The position numbers were made by a program, and so were the translations under genes. Positions 50,147 through 59,248 of a DNA stretch of 64,000 bases are shown piece by piece. The first letter of the stretch is position 1; every line of letters begins with the position of its first letter. This DNA is from Mycobacterium seoulense (GTDB lineage Bacteria; Actinomycetota; Actinomycetes; Mycobacteriales; Mycobacteriaceae): positions 1,116,001 through 1,180,000 of the forward strand of contig NZ_AP022582.1 in the NCBI RefSeq assembly GCF_010731595.1. Direction: 5' to 3'. A model generated the notes under the pieces. The model had not been told where the DNA came from, made no database searches, and saw only the letters and a list, made by a program, of their open reading frames with translations.

Positions 50147-51586
50147 ATGCCGAGTCCCACCGTCACCTCGCCGCAAGTAGCCGTCAACGACATTGGCTCC
50201 AGCGAGGACTTTCTTGCCGCAATAGACAAAACGATCAAGTACTTCAACGATGGCGACATCGTCGAGGGGACGATCGTCAAAGTGGACCGGGACGAGGTGC
50301 TCCTCGACATCGGCTACAAGACCGAGGGCGTCATCCCCGCCCGCGAGCTCTCCATCAAGCACGACGTCGACCCCAGCGAGGTCGTTTCCGTCGGCGATGA
50401 GGTCGAAGCCCTCGTCCTCACCAAGGAGGACAAAGAGGGCCGCCTGATCCTGTCCAAGAAGCGCGCGCAGTACGAGCGCGCCTGGGGCACCATCGAGGCG
50501 CTCAAGGAGAAGGACGAGGCCGTCAAGGGCACCGTCATCGAGGTCGTCAAGGGTGGCCTGATCCTCGACATCGGCCTGCGTGGCTTCCTGCCCGCGTCGC
50601 TGGTCGAGATGCGTCGGGTCCGCGATCTGCAGCCGTACATCGGCAAGGAGATCGAGGCCAAGATCATCGAGCTGGACAAGAACCGCAACAACGTGGTGCT
50701 GTCGCGCCGGGCCTGGCTGGAGCAGACCCAGTCCGAGGTGCGCAGCGAGTTCCTCAACCAGCTGCAGAAGGGCGCCATCCGCAAGGGTGTGGTCTCCTCC
50801 ATCGTCAACTTCGGCGCGTTCGTCGACCTCGGCGGTGTGGACGGCCTGGTGCACGTCTCCGAGCTGTCCTGGAAGCACATCGACCACCCGTCGGAGGTCG
50901 TCCAGGTCGGCGACGAGGTCACCGTCGAGGTGCTCGACGTCGACATGGACCGCGAGCGGGTCTCGTTGTCGCTCAAGGCGACCCAGGAAGACCCGTGGCG
51001 GCACTTCGCCCGCACGCACGCCATCGGCCAGATCGTGCCCGGCAAGGTCACCAAGCTGGTTCCGTTCGGCGCGTTCGTCCGCGTGGAAGAGGGCATCGAG
51101 GGCCTGGTGCACATCTCGGAGCTGGCCGAGCGCCACGTCGAGGTGCCCGACCAGGTGGTCGCCGTCGGCGACGACGCGATGGTCAAGGTCATCGACATCG
51201 ACCTGGAGCGCCGCCGGATCTCGTTGTCGCTCAAGCAGGCCAACGAGGACTACACCGAGGAGTTCGACCCCGCCAAGTACGGCATGGCCGACAGCTACGA
51301 CGAGCAGGGCAACTACATCTTCCCCGAGGGCTTCGACGCCGAGACCAACGAATGGCTCGAGGGTTTCGAGAAGCAGCGCACCGAGTGGGAGGCCCGCTAC
51401 GCCGAGGCCGAGCGCCGGCACAAGATGCACACCGCGCAGATGGAGAAGTTTGCCGCGGCCGAGGCGGCCGGGCACGCCGAGCAGTCGTCGGCCAACGGAG
51501 CCCCCGCGGAGAAGGCGGCGGGCGGGTCGCTGGCCAGCGACGCCCAATTGGCGGCTCTGCGGGAGAAACTCGCCGGCAACGCCTGA
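50147..51586 (+). CDS. rpsA: 30S ribosomal protein S1
   Basis: 479 aa. Four S1 RNA-binding domains are visible (starting near residues 33, 120, 205 and 292), each with the GxVxxxxxxGAFVDLGGVDGLVH-type core. The C-terminal 60 residues are a variable Ala/Glu-rich tail ending in AQLAALREKLAGNA. It binds mRNA and the 30S subunit and may take part in trans-translation; pyrazinoic acid binding has been reported for the tuberculosis protein. Precedes coaE by 12 nt. Confidence 0.97.
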   Translation: MPSPTVTSPQVAVNDIGSSEDFLAAIDKTIKYFNDGDIVEGTIVKVDRDEVLLDIGYKTEGVIPARELSIKHDVDPSEVVSVGDEVEALVLTKEDKEGRLILSKKRAQYERAWGTIEALKEKDEAVKGTVIEVVKGGLILDIGLRGFLPASLVEMRRVRDLQPYIGKEIEAKIIELDKNRNNVVLSRRAWLEQTQSEVRSEFLNQLQKGAIRKGVVSSIVNFGAFVDLGGVDGLVHVSELSWKHIDHPSEVVQVGDEVTVEVLDVDMDRERVSLSLKATQEDPWRHFARTHAIGQIVPGKVTKLVPFGAFVRVEEGIEGLVHISELAERHVEVPDQVVAVGDDAMVKVIDIDLERRRISLSLKQANEDYTEEFDPAKYGMADSYDEQGNYIFPEGFDAETNEWLEGFEKQRTEWEARYAEAERRHKMHTAQMEKFAAAEAAGHAEQSSANGAPAEKAAGGSLASDAQLAALREKLAGNA

Positions 51587-51598
51587 TTCCGTTCCCGC

Positions 51599-52813
51599 AT
51601 GCTGCGTATCGGGCTGACCGGTGGCATCGGTGCCGGCAAGTCGGCGCTGTCGACCACCTTCGCGAAATGCGGTGCGGTCATCGTCGACGGCGACGTCATC
51701 GCGCGCGAGGTGGTCCAGCCGGGCACCGAGGGACTGGCGGCGCTGGTCGAAGCGTTCGGTGCCGACATCCTGCTTCCCGACGGCTCGCTGGATCGTCCCG
51801 CGTTGGCGGCCAAGGCCTTTGCCGATGACGAGGCACGTCAACGGCTGAACGGCATCGTCCACCCGCTGGTCGGCAAGCGCCGCGCCGAGATCATCGCCTC
51901 GGTGCCCGAGGATTCGGTTGTCGTCGAAGACATTCCGCTGCTGGTGGAATCGGGGATGGCGCCGCTGTTCCCGCTCGTCGTCGTGGTGCACGCCGACGTC
52001 GAGGTGCGGGTGCGGCGGCTGGTCGAGCTGCGCGGCATGCCCGAATCCGACGCCCGCGCCCGGATCGCCGCGCAGGCCAGCGACGAACAGCGCCGTGCGG
52101 TCGCCGACATCTGGGTGGACAACTCCGGCGGCCCGCAGGAGTTGGTGCGACGGGCACAGGAGTTGTGGGACAACCGGATCCTGCCCTTCGCGCACAACCT
52201 CAGCAAGCGTGAGATCGCCCGCGCCCCGGTACGTCTGGTGGCACCCGATCCGACGTGGCCGGACCAGGCCCGGCGCATCGTCAACCGCCTGCAGACCGCG
52301 TGCGGCCACCGCGCGTTGCGGGTCGACCACATCGGCTCGACCGCCGTGCCGGATCTTCCCGCCAAGGACGTCATCGACATGCAGATCACCGTCGAATCCT
52401 TGGCGGTCGCCGATGAACTCGCCGGGCCCCTGCTGGCCGCGGGGTATCCCCGCTGGGAGCACATCAACGAGGACACCGCCAGGGCCGACGCCCGCAGCAC
52501 CGTCGACCGCTTCGACCACCAGGACGACGCATCGCTGTGGCAGAAGCGGATTCACGCCTCGTCGGATCCCGGCCGTCCGACCAACGTGCACATCCGGGTG
52601 GACGGCTGGCCGGGGCAGCAGTTCGCCCTGCTGTTCGTCGACTGGCTGCGGAGCGACGCCGACGCGCGCGCCGACTACCTGGCCGTCAAGCGCGAGGCCG
52701 AGCGGGCGGCCGGCGGCGACATCTCCGCGTACGTCGCCGTCAAGGAGCCGTGGTATCGCGACGCCTACCAGCGCGCGTGGGCCTGGGCGGATTCCACCGG
52801 CTGGCGGCCCTAA
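51599..52813 (+). CDS. coaE: dephospho-CoA kinase fused to GrpB/UPF0157 domain
   Basis: 404 aa. The N-terminal 200 residues are CoaE, the last enzyme of CoA synthesis, with P-loop TGGIGAGKSAL, the DGDVIAREVVQPG substrate block and a lid near 150. Residues about 210-404 form a GrpB/UPF0157 nucleotidyltransferase-like domain: VDHIGSTAVPDLPAKDVIDMQITV and NVHIRVDG. The fusion is normal for mycobacteria; the C-terminal domain is thought to help folding or regulation, and its own activity is not established. Confidence 0.95.
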   Translation: MLRIGLTGGIGAGKSALSTTFAKCGAVIVDGDVIAREVVQPGTEGLAALVEAFGADILLPDGSLDRPALAAKAFADDEARQRLNGIVHPLVGKRRAEIIASVPEDSVVVEDIPLLVESGMAPLFPLVVVVHADVEVRVRRLVELRGMPESDARARIAAQASDEQRRAVADIWVDNSGGPQELVRRAQELWDNRILPFAHNLSKREIARAPVRLVAPDPTWPDQARRIVNRLQTACGHRALRVDHIGSTAVPDLPAKDVIDMQITVESLAVADELAGPLLAAGYPRWEHINEDTARADARSTVDRFDHQDDASLWQKRIHASSDPGRPTNVHIRVDGWPGQQFALLFVDWLRSDADARADYLAVKREAERAAGGDISAYVAVKEPWYRDAYQRAWAWADSTGWRP

Positions 52814-53238
52814 CCGGGCAGGGGTGCGCCGCATTGCAGCGCACCGTTGTTGGGATCGGCGTTTCCGGGCGTCGGCCTGACCATCTGATCGGTCTGGGTG
52901 AAAACGTTGTCGTCGACGTCGATCTCGCAGTGCACGTTCGCCGAGTAAGGGAAATGAAGCACTATCCGCATGCCGGCCTGCTGCGGGTCGGGCAGTACCG
53001 TGTTGGCCTCGAATGCGTTGCCGGGCATGGACGGCAGGCTGGTGGTGTTCGTCTGGCCGCCGTTGATGATGAAGGTCGCCTGGCTGCCGGTCGTCAGCGC
53101 GTCGATCCTGGCCCGGTAGGTGATGTTGTGCAGGTCTGCCCGCGCGGTCGCCGGACTCAACTGGGAGCCGACGGCGACGATCGTCACCGCGGTGATCGGC
53201 AGCAGCCTGTGGCCGGTGCAGCTCATGGTTGCTGACAT
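52810..53238 (-). CDS. exported protein of unknown function
   Basis: 142 aa from ATG 53238 (ATG 53226 also possible). An N-terminal signal peptide (about residues 10-34, ending ATARA) indicates export through Sec. The mature part is beta-rich with two cysteines (VHCEIDV and LQCGAPLPG) that could form a disulfide. It resembles small secreted mycobacterial proteins but I do not recognise a functional family. The stop overlaps the coaE stop region by 4 bp, convergent. Confidence 0.7.
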   Translation of the reverse strand: MSATMSCTGHRLLPITAVTIVAVGSQLSPATARADLHNITYRARIDALTTGSQATFIINGGQTNTTSLPSMPGNAFEANTVLPDPQQAGMRIVLHFPYSANVHCEIDVDDNVFTQTDQMVRPTPGNADPNNGALQCGAPLPG

Positions 53239-53268
53239 TACGCTCAGCGGGTTCGGCGGACCAAGCGG

Positions 53269-53477
53269 TCAAGCCGGGCAGCGGGGGCGCCAGAACGTCG
53301 TCCGTCCGCCCACCCGACGGAGGGGTTTCGGCGGGCGTCGCACCGCGGTGCGCAGCACCTGCGTCATCGCGCCGTGGTTGCCGAGCCAGGCGATGACGGT
53401 CTGGTCCGTCAACGCGGTCTTGAGCCGCCCCCGACGTCGCGCCGCCGAAACCCCTCCACGTCGGGAAGTTCAGGCAC
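53269..53477 (-). pseudogene. decayed Fpg/Nei-family DNA glycosylase remnant
   Basis: About 209 bp remain of a gene that is normally about 800 bp. GTG 53477, overlapping the polymerase stop, begins VPELPDVEGFRRR, the N-terminus of Fpg/Nei enzymes with the catalytic Pro2 and Glu3. After a jump and frame change, the next recognisable part is GRLKTALTDQTVIAWLGN (the LKxxLxDQxxIAGxGN block before the H2TH motif), then MTQVLRTAVR, then PLRRVGGRTTFWRPRC, the last half of the C-terminal zinc finger with one Cys replaced by Arg. Stop at 53269-53271. At least three internal deletions must have occurred, so the product cannot be active. Confidence 0.72.
53319..53457. repeat. 16-bp perfect inverted repeat inside the glycosylase remnant
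   Basis: GGAGGGGTTTCGGCGG (53319-53334) recurs inverted at 53442-53457, 107 nt apart. One arm encodes the VEGFRR N-terminus of the remnant, the other falls in its C-terminal part. A rearrangement or template-switch event during decay of the gene would explain it. Confidence 0.7.
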
Positions 53478-54360
53478 GGAGTTTCGCCAAACGTCGCATG
53501 GGGCCGGGCAGCGAGCTGGCGTGCCGCGACATGTTCGTCCACGGATCGGCCTGGCCCGCCAGCCGTTTGGGAACGTCGCGAAGTGTGAATCGGTCCGCCC
53601 GCAGTCCACGAGTATCCAATTCGTCCCACTCCAGTGGTGTGGCGACCGGGGCGCCATTGCGGGCCCGGACCGAATACGGCGCAACCGCGGTCTGCGCGTA
53701 GGCGTTTCGCATGATGTCGAGATACACCCGGCCGCTTCGCTTTTCCTTGCGGACTTCGACGGTGCGGTGGGTGGGGTCGTCCGCGACCACAACTTCGGCG
53801 ACGTCGCGGGCGAACTGCCGGGCCGTGTCGAAGTCGGTGTCCGCCCGCACCGGCACCACGACGTGAAGTCCGCGCGAACCGGTGGTCTGCACGTAACACG
53901 CCAGGCCGAGGTCGTGCAGCACACCGGCCACCGCATGCGCGGCCGCGCGCACCGCCCCGAAGTCACTGTCGGACGGGTCGAGATCGAAGACCAGCCGGTC
54001 GGGATTGTGCAGCCGGCCCCGCCGCGATTGCCAGGCGTGCAGGGTGATCGCGTTCTGGTTGGCCAGCCATGGCAACGCCTCCCGCCGTTCGGCGACCGGA
54101 TGCACCACGGTGCCGCCCTCTTTGGTGACCTCGACGCGGCCCATCCAGTCCGGCATCGAATCGGCGAAATCCTGCTGGATGAAGCCGTTCTCCCCGATTC
54201 CGCGCGGAAATCGCTGGACGTTGAGCGCCCGGCCCCGCACATGGGGCAACATCGCGTCGGCCACCTGACCGTAGTAGGCGACGAGGTCGCGTTTGGTGAT
54301 CCCGTCCGCGGGAAACATGATCCGGTCCGGATGGGTGACCTCGACGTCAATGCGGGGCAT
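53470..54360 (-). CDS. LigD-type polymerase/primase domain protein (stand-alone PolDom)
   Basis: 296 aa from ATG 54360. Archaeo-eukaryotic primase fold of the LigD polymerase family: metal-binding D126-L-D128 in VFDLDPSD, the HVVVPV block after TTGSRGL, and YLDIMRNAYAQT. These polymerases fill gaps and add ribonucleotides during non-homologous end joining or gap repair. The nuclease and ligase domains of full LigD are absent, but an ATP ligase is encoded directly upstream with a 14-bp overlap. Its stop overlaps the GTG of the decayed glycosylase gene. Confidence 0.88.
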   Translation of the reverse strand: MPRIDVEVTHPDRIMFPADGITKRDLVAYYGQVADAMLPHVRGRALNVQRFPRGIGENGFIQQDFADSMPDWMGRVEVTKEGGTVVHPVAERREALPWLANQNAITLHAWQSRRGRLHNPDRLVFDLDPSDSDFGAVRAAAHAVAGVLHDLGLACYVQTTGSRGLHVVVPVRADTDFDTARQFARDVAEVVVADDPTHRTVEVRKEKRSGRVYLDIMRNAYAQTAVAPYSVRARNGAPVATPLEWDELDTRGLRADRFTLRDVPKRLAGQADPWTNMSRHASSLPGPMRRLAKLRA

Positions 54361-55339
54361 CAGGGGTCTCCCGCACGACGTCGGTGGGGTCCTTGTCGGT
54401 GCGGATGCCGAGGTAACGCGGATGGCGCAGCTTTCCGTCACGGGTCCACTCGGTGAAACCGATCTGGACCACCAGTTCCGGGCGGGCCCAGTGGGCGCCG
54501 GCTTCCCGCACCAGACCTCGGCCGAAGGGCGGAGTGTCCCGCGCGAGCGGGGAGAGCCGCTCGCGCAGGCGGTGCAGCGTGGCTTCGTCGAAGCCGGTGC
54601 CCACCTTGCCGGCGTACACCAGGTCGCGACCGTCGTAATAGCCCAGCAGCAGCGCGCCCAACTCGACGCGGCTGCCCCTGGGGCTGGTGTAGCCGCCGAC
54701 CACGAACTCCTGATCACGCACGCACTTGAACTTCAGCCAATTCTTCGAGCGTCCGCCCTCATATCTCGACTCGGCCAGCTTCGCGATCACCCCTTCGTCG
54801 CCGCGCTCGCAGGCCGCGCGGTAGGCGGCCAGGCCGTCGGCGACCCGGTGCGGGGTGTAGCGCAGTGGGTCACCGAATTCAATCGCCTTGCGTAGCAACC
54901 GCTTACGCCAGATCAGCGGCGCGTCGACGGTGGACTTGCCGTCGAGGTGCAGGAGGTCGAAGACGTAGTAGAAGACGCGCACCGGCGATGCGCGGGCCAC
55001 CTGGGGGTTGGTGATGCCCAGCCGGCCCTGCAGCCGGGCGAAGCTGGTGCGGCGCCCGTCGAAGGCCACCACCTCGCCGTCGACCACGAAGCGGGTCGTG
55101 CCCTGGGCGGCAAGCGCGTCGATCAGTTCCGGATAGGTTCCGTTGAGCGGCTGGCGGTTTCGCGACAACAGCCGCACCCGGCCGCCGTCCCGGAACGCCA
55201 GGCAGCGCATCCCGTCGAACTTGCGCTCGAAGATCCAGCGCGGATCGGAGAACCGCTTGTCGGTCAGGGTCGCCAGCGTGGGGGATCGCCAGTCGGGCAC
55301 GGGTTCGTCGGGCAGCCCCGCGGCTACGTCTTGCGCCAC
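54347..55339 (-). CDS. ATP-dependent DNA ligase, LigC type
   Basis: 330 aa from GTG 55339. Nucleotidyltransferase motifs are complete: motif I FERKFDGMR with adenylated Lys40, motif III FYYVFDLLHLDG, motif IV EGVIAKL, motif V NWLKFKC; an OB-fold domain follows to the end. Size and lack of extra domains fit the LigC group that acts in repair, backup end joining or with stand-alone polymerases. It overlaps DUF402 upstream by 16 bp and the polymerase downstream by 14 bp, so the three are co-translated. Confidence 0.88.
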   Translation of the reverse strand: MAQDVAAGLPDEPVPDWRSPTLATLTDKRFSDPRWIFERKFDGMRCLAFRDGGRVRLLSRNRQPLNGTYPELIDALAAQGTTRFVVDGEVVAFDGRRTSFARLQGRLGITNPQVARASPVRVFYYVFDLLHLDGKSTVDAPLIWRKRLLRKAIEFGDPLRYTPHRVADGLAAYRAACERGDEGVIAKLAESRYEGGRSKNWLKFKCVRDQEFVVGGYTSPRGSRVELGALLLGYYDGRDLVYAGKVGTGFDEATLHRLRERLSPLARDTPPFGRGLVREAGAHWARPELVVQIGFTEWTRDGKLRHPRYLGIRTDKDPTDVVRETPDAPH

Positions 55340-55830
55340 GTCAGCTCCATCCCGTGGCCGGCCAGCCAGCGCGAGAGGTCATACCCGTTGCGGGCCAAGC
55401 CCGCAACGGCGTCCACGGCGCGCCGCACCGCCCGCTCGGCGACCTCCGGGGTCAACAAGCCGTGCCGGACGGCGTCCAGCAACTCGTCGACGTCGGCCAG
55501 GTCCGCGCCGTCGCCCGTGCGGACCTCGATGTCGAGGTAATGGTCCTCCGAACGCCACACCTCGGGTCCTGGGGTGTATTCGCCCACGTCGAGGTAGAAG
55601 TCGTGATCGCGTTCGTGGCCGGGATTGAAATGAAACACCGTGGCGCGCAAGCCGAGTGAGGGCAGCAGCCACGACTCGAGGTAATGGAACTGGGCGCGGC
55701 CGGGGGTGGGCCGGGCCACGTAGAGCCCCCACGGCTGGACCGCATAGTCATCCACGTCCCGCACGATGCCCTTGGGATCGGTGTTAGTGCGGGCGATCAG
55801 GTCGAACGTCTCGTGCTTGGGCGGATGGAT
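55324..55830 (-). CDS. DUF402 family protein
   Basis: About 168 aa if started at 55830. The DUF402 core is clear: WGLYVARPTPGRAQFHYLESWLLPSLGLR, HFNPGHERDHDFYLDVG and SEDHYLDIEVRTGDG with Asp residues typical of the FAU-1/nucleotide phosphatase-like fold. Homologues begin HPPKHE.FDL....NTDPKG, and that sequence is present upstream of the first standard start (GTG 55764), reached only from ATC 55830. A -10, TAGAGT (minus strand 55842-55837), ends 6 nt before that ATC, as in leaderless genes. First gene of the ligase-polymerase operon; possible nucleotide hydrolase. Confidence 0.75.
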   Translation of the reverse strand: MHPPKHETFDLIARTNTDPKGIVRDVDDYAVQPWGLYVARPTPGRAQFHYLESWLLPSLGLRATVFHFNPGHERDHDFYLDVGEYTPGPEVWRSEDHYLDIEVRTGDGADLADVDELLDAVRHGLLTPEVAERAVRRAVDAVAGLARNGYDLSRWLAGHGMELTWRKT

Positions 55831-55909
55831 GGACCTACTCTAGTTGGCGGGGCCGTTGGGAGGCCACGTCGGAGTCAATACGGGCAGCGGGCCACTTGGG
55901 AGGGTCACA

Positions 55910-56656
55910 GTGAGCGACCTCAGCGGAAAGACAGCCCTCGTCACCGGCGGGAATTCGGGCATCGGGTTGGCGGCCGCGCGCCGGCTGGCCGACGCGGGCG
56001 CCCACGTCATCCTGACCGGTCGCAATCAGCAGACCATCGACGCCGCCGTGGCTTCGATCGGAGAACGGGCGACGGGCATCCGCGCTGACGTGGCCAACCT
56101 TGACGACGTGGCGGCCATCGCCGACGTCATCGCGTCCCGCGGAGAAGGGCTCGACGTGCTCTTCGCCAACGCGGGCGGCGGAGAATTCGCGGCGCTGGGC
56201 GACATTTCGGTCGAACACTTCACCTCGACGTTCATGACCAATGTGGGCGGCACGTTGTTCACGGTGCAAGCCGTGCTGCCACTGCTCAACCGCGGCTCGT
56301 CGATCGTGCTGACCGGCTCGACCGCGGCCTACAACGGCACCCCCGCGTTCAGCGTGTACGCGGCGACGAAGGCGGCGATCCGCTCCTTCGGGCGGACCTG
56401 GGCCGCCGAACTCGTGGGCCGCGGGATACGGGTGAACACCATCGTTCCCGGACCGGTCGAGACGCCGGGGCTGCTGGGGCTGGCGCCCGCCGGCCGGGAG
56501 CAGGAGCTGCGAGAAGGCGAGGCGGCCAAGGTCCCGATGGGCCGCCTGGGCAGGCCCGAGGAAGTCGCCGCGGCGGTGCTTTTCCTCGCGTCGGACGAAA
56601 GCAGCTTCATGACCGGCGGCGAGATCTTCGTCGATGGCGGTGCGGAACAAATCTAG
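55910..56656 (+). CDS. short-chain dehydrogenase/reductase
   Basis: 248 aa from GTG 55910, preceded by GGGAGGG. Classical SDR: TGGNSGIG cofactor motif, NAGG, catalytic Ser in VLTGSTAAYNG and Y-x3-K in YAATKAA, then the C-terminal FVDGGAEQI. The Arg after the first strand (TGRNQQ) suggests NADP(H). Substrate unknown. It ends 12 bp before the convergent ABC transporter and is divergent from the DUF402-ligase operon. Confidence 0.9.
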   Translation: MSDLSGKTALVTGGNSGIGLAAARRLADAGAHVILTGRNQQTIDAAVASIGERATGIRADVANLDDVAAIADVIASRGEGLDVLFANAGGGEFAALGDISVEHFTSTFMTNVGGTLFTVQAVLPLLNRGSSIVLTGSTAAYNGTPAFSVYAATKAAIRSFGRTWAAELVGRGIRVNTIVPGPVETPGLLGLAPAGREQELREGEAAKVPMGRLGRPEEVAAAVLFLASDESSFMTGGEIFVDGGAEQI

Positions 56657-56668
56657 GGTGGTCCCGGC

Positions 56669-59248
56669 CTATCGGCGCAAGCGGATTCTCCAGCGCACGA
56701 AACCGGCATAGAACAGCGACAAGGCCGCCAGCATGCCCATGTCCAGCAGCCAGGCCTTCGACGTGTGCTGCCAGAACCGGTCCTGGGACAGCAGCGAATC
56801 GGGCACCAGGTGCCGCAGATCCACCGTCGACGCCGCAGCGGCGTAGCCCCAGCGCGCGGGCATCGCGAAGGAGAGCTGATCCAAACCCAGCCGGCCGGTC
56901 ACGGGCACCATGCCGCCGCAGAGCACCAGCTGGGCCATCACCGTCACCACGAACAGCGGCATGATCTGCTCGCTGGAGCGGACCAGCGACGAGATCGCCA
57001 GGCCGAGAATCGCCGAGGCGACACACGTCGCCGCGACGGTGGCGAACAATTCGACGGTCGCCCCGGCGGTCGAATGGCCGAGCAGAACGGCGCCACGCGT
57101 CGGCGCGCTCTTGCCGATCACCACGATCGCGGTGATGATCGCCGACTGCAGGATCGCGAACCCGCAGAACACCGCGGTCTTCGCGAGCAGGTAGGCCGTC
57201 GTCGACAGCCCGACCGCCTGCTCGCGCTGGAAGATCGCGCGCTCGCCGACCAGGTCGCGGATGGTCAGCGCGGTGCCCATGAACGCCGCGGCCGGCATCA
57301 GCAGCGCCAGGATCTGCGCTGCTTCGTCGGGGGTGCCGGCGGTCGCGCCGGGCAGATGGAATCCGTTGCTGCCCGGGACGGTCAGCGACAGGGAACCCAG
57401 GATGAACGGCAACAGCGCCAGGAAGACGAAGTAGGCGCGGTCGGCGACGACCAGGCGGATCTGCCGGCGGGCGACCGTCGAGATCTGGCGCCGCACACTG
57501 GTATGTACCGGTTCGCCGAGGGCGCCCGGTTCGTCCGCCTTGCCCGGCAACGGCTTCTGTGGCCGCCTCTCGGCGTCACGCTGTTCCAGGAAGCGCCGGT
57601 TGGCCTCGTCGGGGTCGGCGCCCACCTTGGTGAAGATCTTCGCCCAGTTGGTGGTGCCCATCGCGGGACCGATCGCCTCCGGCGGGCCGCAGTAGGCCGT
57701 CTTGCCGCCCGGGGCCACCAACAACAGCTGGTCGCAGGTGTCGAGGTAGGACAGCATGTGCGTCACCACGATCACCACGCGACCCGCGTCCGCGAGCTGC
57801 CGCAGCATCGTCATGACCTGGTGGTCGAGCGCCGGGTCGAGGCCCGACGTCGGCTCGTCGAGGATCAACAGCGAGGGGCCGGTGAGCAACTCGAGCGCCA
57901 CCGAGGCCCGTTTGCGCTGACCGCCGGACAACTTGTCGACGCGGGTGTCGGCGTGTTTGGTCAGGTCGAGCTCGTCTAGGACGTGCGCGACGACGCTGGC
58001 CCGGTCGGACTTGCCGGTGTCGGGGGGCAGGCGCAGTTCGGCGGCGTAGCCGAGCGCCTGGTTGACCGTCAGCTGCCGGTGCACCACGTCGTCTTGCGGG
58101 ACCATGCCGATGCGGCTGCGCAGGGACGCGTATTCGGTGTGAATGTCGTGGCCCTCGAACGTGACCGAGCCCGAGCTGGGGGTGGTGTAGCCGGCGATCA
58201 GCCTGGCCAGCGTGCTCTTGCCGGCGCCCGACCCACCGATCACGGCGGTCAGCGTGCCGGGCCGGGCGATCAGCGAGATGTCGTCCAGCAGTTGTTTGCC
58301 GTTGTCGACGACGTACTTGACGTTGCGCACCTCCAGGCCGCCGGTGCGCGTCGCGGCCTCGCTGCGTTTCGTCAGGGTGCCGTCGCGAAAGACGAGGTCG
58401 ACGTTGCCGATGGTGACGATGTCGTCGTCGGACAGGATCGCCGACCCGACGCGGGTGCCGTTGACGAAGGTGCCGTTGATGCTGTTGTCCCGAATTTCCA
58501 TGCCCAGCGGCGTCTGCACCAACGTCGCGTGCTGACGTGAGGCCAACACATCGGAGACCACGATGTCGTTCTCCGCGGCGCGACCGACCGTCATGGCGCC
58601 CGGGGTGCCCGCGGCCGCCGACGAACGCGGCGAGAGCAACTTCACAAAGCGCGTCGCGAGGTTGGACACGTCGGCCGTCTTGGCGTCGACCACGGTGAGT
58701 TCGGTCGGCGGCGTCGAGCCCGGCTCGGCCGGCACCCCGGCGTGCACGACGGTCCGCCCCTCGGGTGGCGTGCCGCGGATGCCCGACGTGGGCACGGGCC
58801 TGCGGGGCGGTGGCGCCTGTGGGGGCGGCGAAACCGGCTGACGGGGCGGTGAATTCGGCGGCGCGGACCACGCAAGCGTCGGCGGCCCGGGCTCCGGGCT
58901 CGGCCGGATCCGGCCCGGCCGGTCGGCGTAGCCCTGCTGCGGCCCGATGGCGAAGGTCAGGCGCGGTCCCCGCGGATTGCCCACGTGAATGCTCTGACCG
59001 TCGTGGATGTCGATGACCGGCATCCGATAGCCGTTGAGGTAGGTGCCGTTCAGCGAGCCGTTGTCGATTGCCAACCAGCGGCCCTGGTCGAAACGCATGA
59101 TCAGGTGGGCACGCGAGATGCGTGGATCGGCGATGCGCATGTCGGCCTGCGTGTCGCGGCCGACGACCACTTCGTGTCCGGCCGCGAAGGATCGTTGGTA
59201 CCCGTCGAGCCGAATCGTCAGGATGGGCGGGGCGGGGCGGGTCACCAC
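56669..59248 (-). CDS. ABC exporter with two N-terminal FHA domains (Rv1747-like)
   Basis: 859 aa from GTG 59248 (GTG 59245 also possible). FHA1 (about 25-80; GRDTQADMRI, ISRAHLI, NGSLNGTYLNG) and FHA2 (about 222-285; GRAAENDIVV, SRQHATL, NSINGTFVNG) flank a Pro-rich linker with two TVV sites (GRTVVHAG, ELTVVDAK) that could be phosphothreonine acceptors. The ATPase domain has GGSGAGKSTLA, KLSGGQRKRASVA and LLILDEPTSGLD; six C-terminal membrane segments complete an ABCG-type half-transporter. Rv1747, phosphorylated by PknF, exports cell-wall lipids. Here a receptor kinase is divergently encoded next to it. Confidence 0.92.
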   Translation of the reverse strand: MVTRPAPPILTIRLDGYQRSFAAGHEVVVGRDTQADMRIADPRISRAHLIMRFDQGRWLAIDNGSLNGTYLNGYRMPVIDIHDGQSIHVGNPRGPRLTFAIGPQQGYADRPGRIRPSPEPGPPTLAWSAPPNSPPRQPVSPPPQAPPPRRPVPTSGIRGTPPEGRTVVHAGVPAEPGSTPPTELTVVDAKTADVSNLATRFVKLLSPRSSAAAGTPGAMTVGRAAENDIVVSDVLASRQHATLVQTPLGMEIRDNSINGTFVNGTRVGSAILSDDDIVTIGNVDLVFRDGTLTKRSEAATRTGGLEVRNVKYVVDNGKQLLDDISLIARPGTLTAVIGGSGAGKSTLARLIAGYTTPSSGSVTFEGHDIHTEYASLRSRIGMVPQDDVVHRQLTVNQALGYAAELRLPPDTGKSDRASVVAHVLDELDLTKHADTRVDKLSGGQRKRASVALELLTGPSLLILDEPTSGLDPALDHQVMTMLRQLADAGRVVIVVTHMLSYLDTCDQLLLVAPGGKTAYCGPPEAIGPAMGTTNWAKIFTKVGADPDEANRRFLEQRDAERRPQKPLPGKADEPGALGEPVHTSVRRQISTVARRQIRLVVADRAYFVFLALLPFILGSLSLTVPGSNGFHLPGATAGTPDEAAQILALLMPAAAFMGTALTIRDLVGERAIFQREQAVGLSTTAYLLAKTAVFCGFAILQSAIITAIVVIGKSAPTRGAVLLGHSTAGATVELFATVAATCVASAILGLAISSLVRSSEQIMPLFVVTVMAQLVLCGGMVPVTGRLGLDQLSFAMPARWGYAAAASTVDLRHLVPDSLLSQDRFWQHTSKAWLLDMGMLAALSLFYAGFVRWRIRLRR

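Noticed and set aside
50114..53899. 1261-codon minus-strand open frame across rpsA, coaE and the exported protein
   Set aside because: It is antisense to rpsA and coaE and shows no motif; the real minus-strand genes in this area use other frames.
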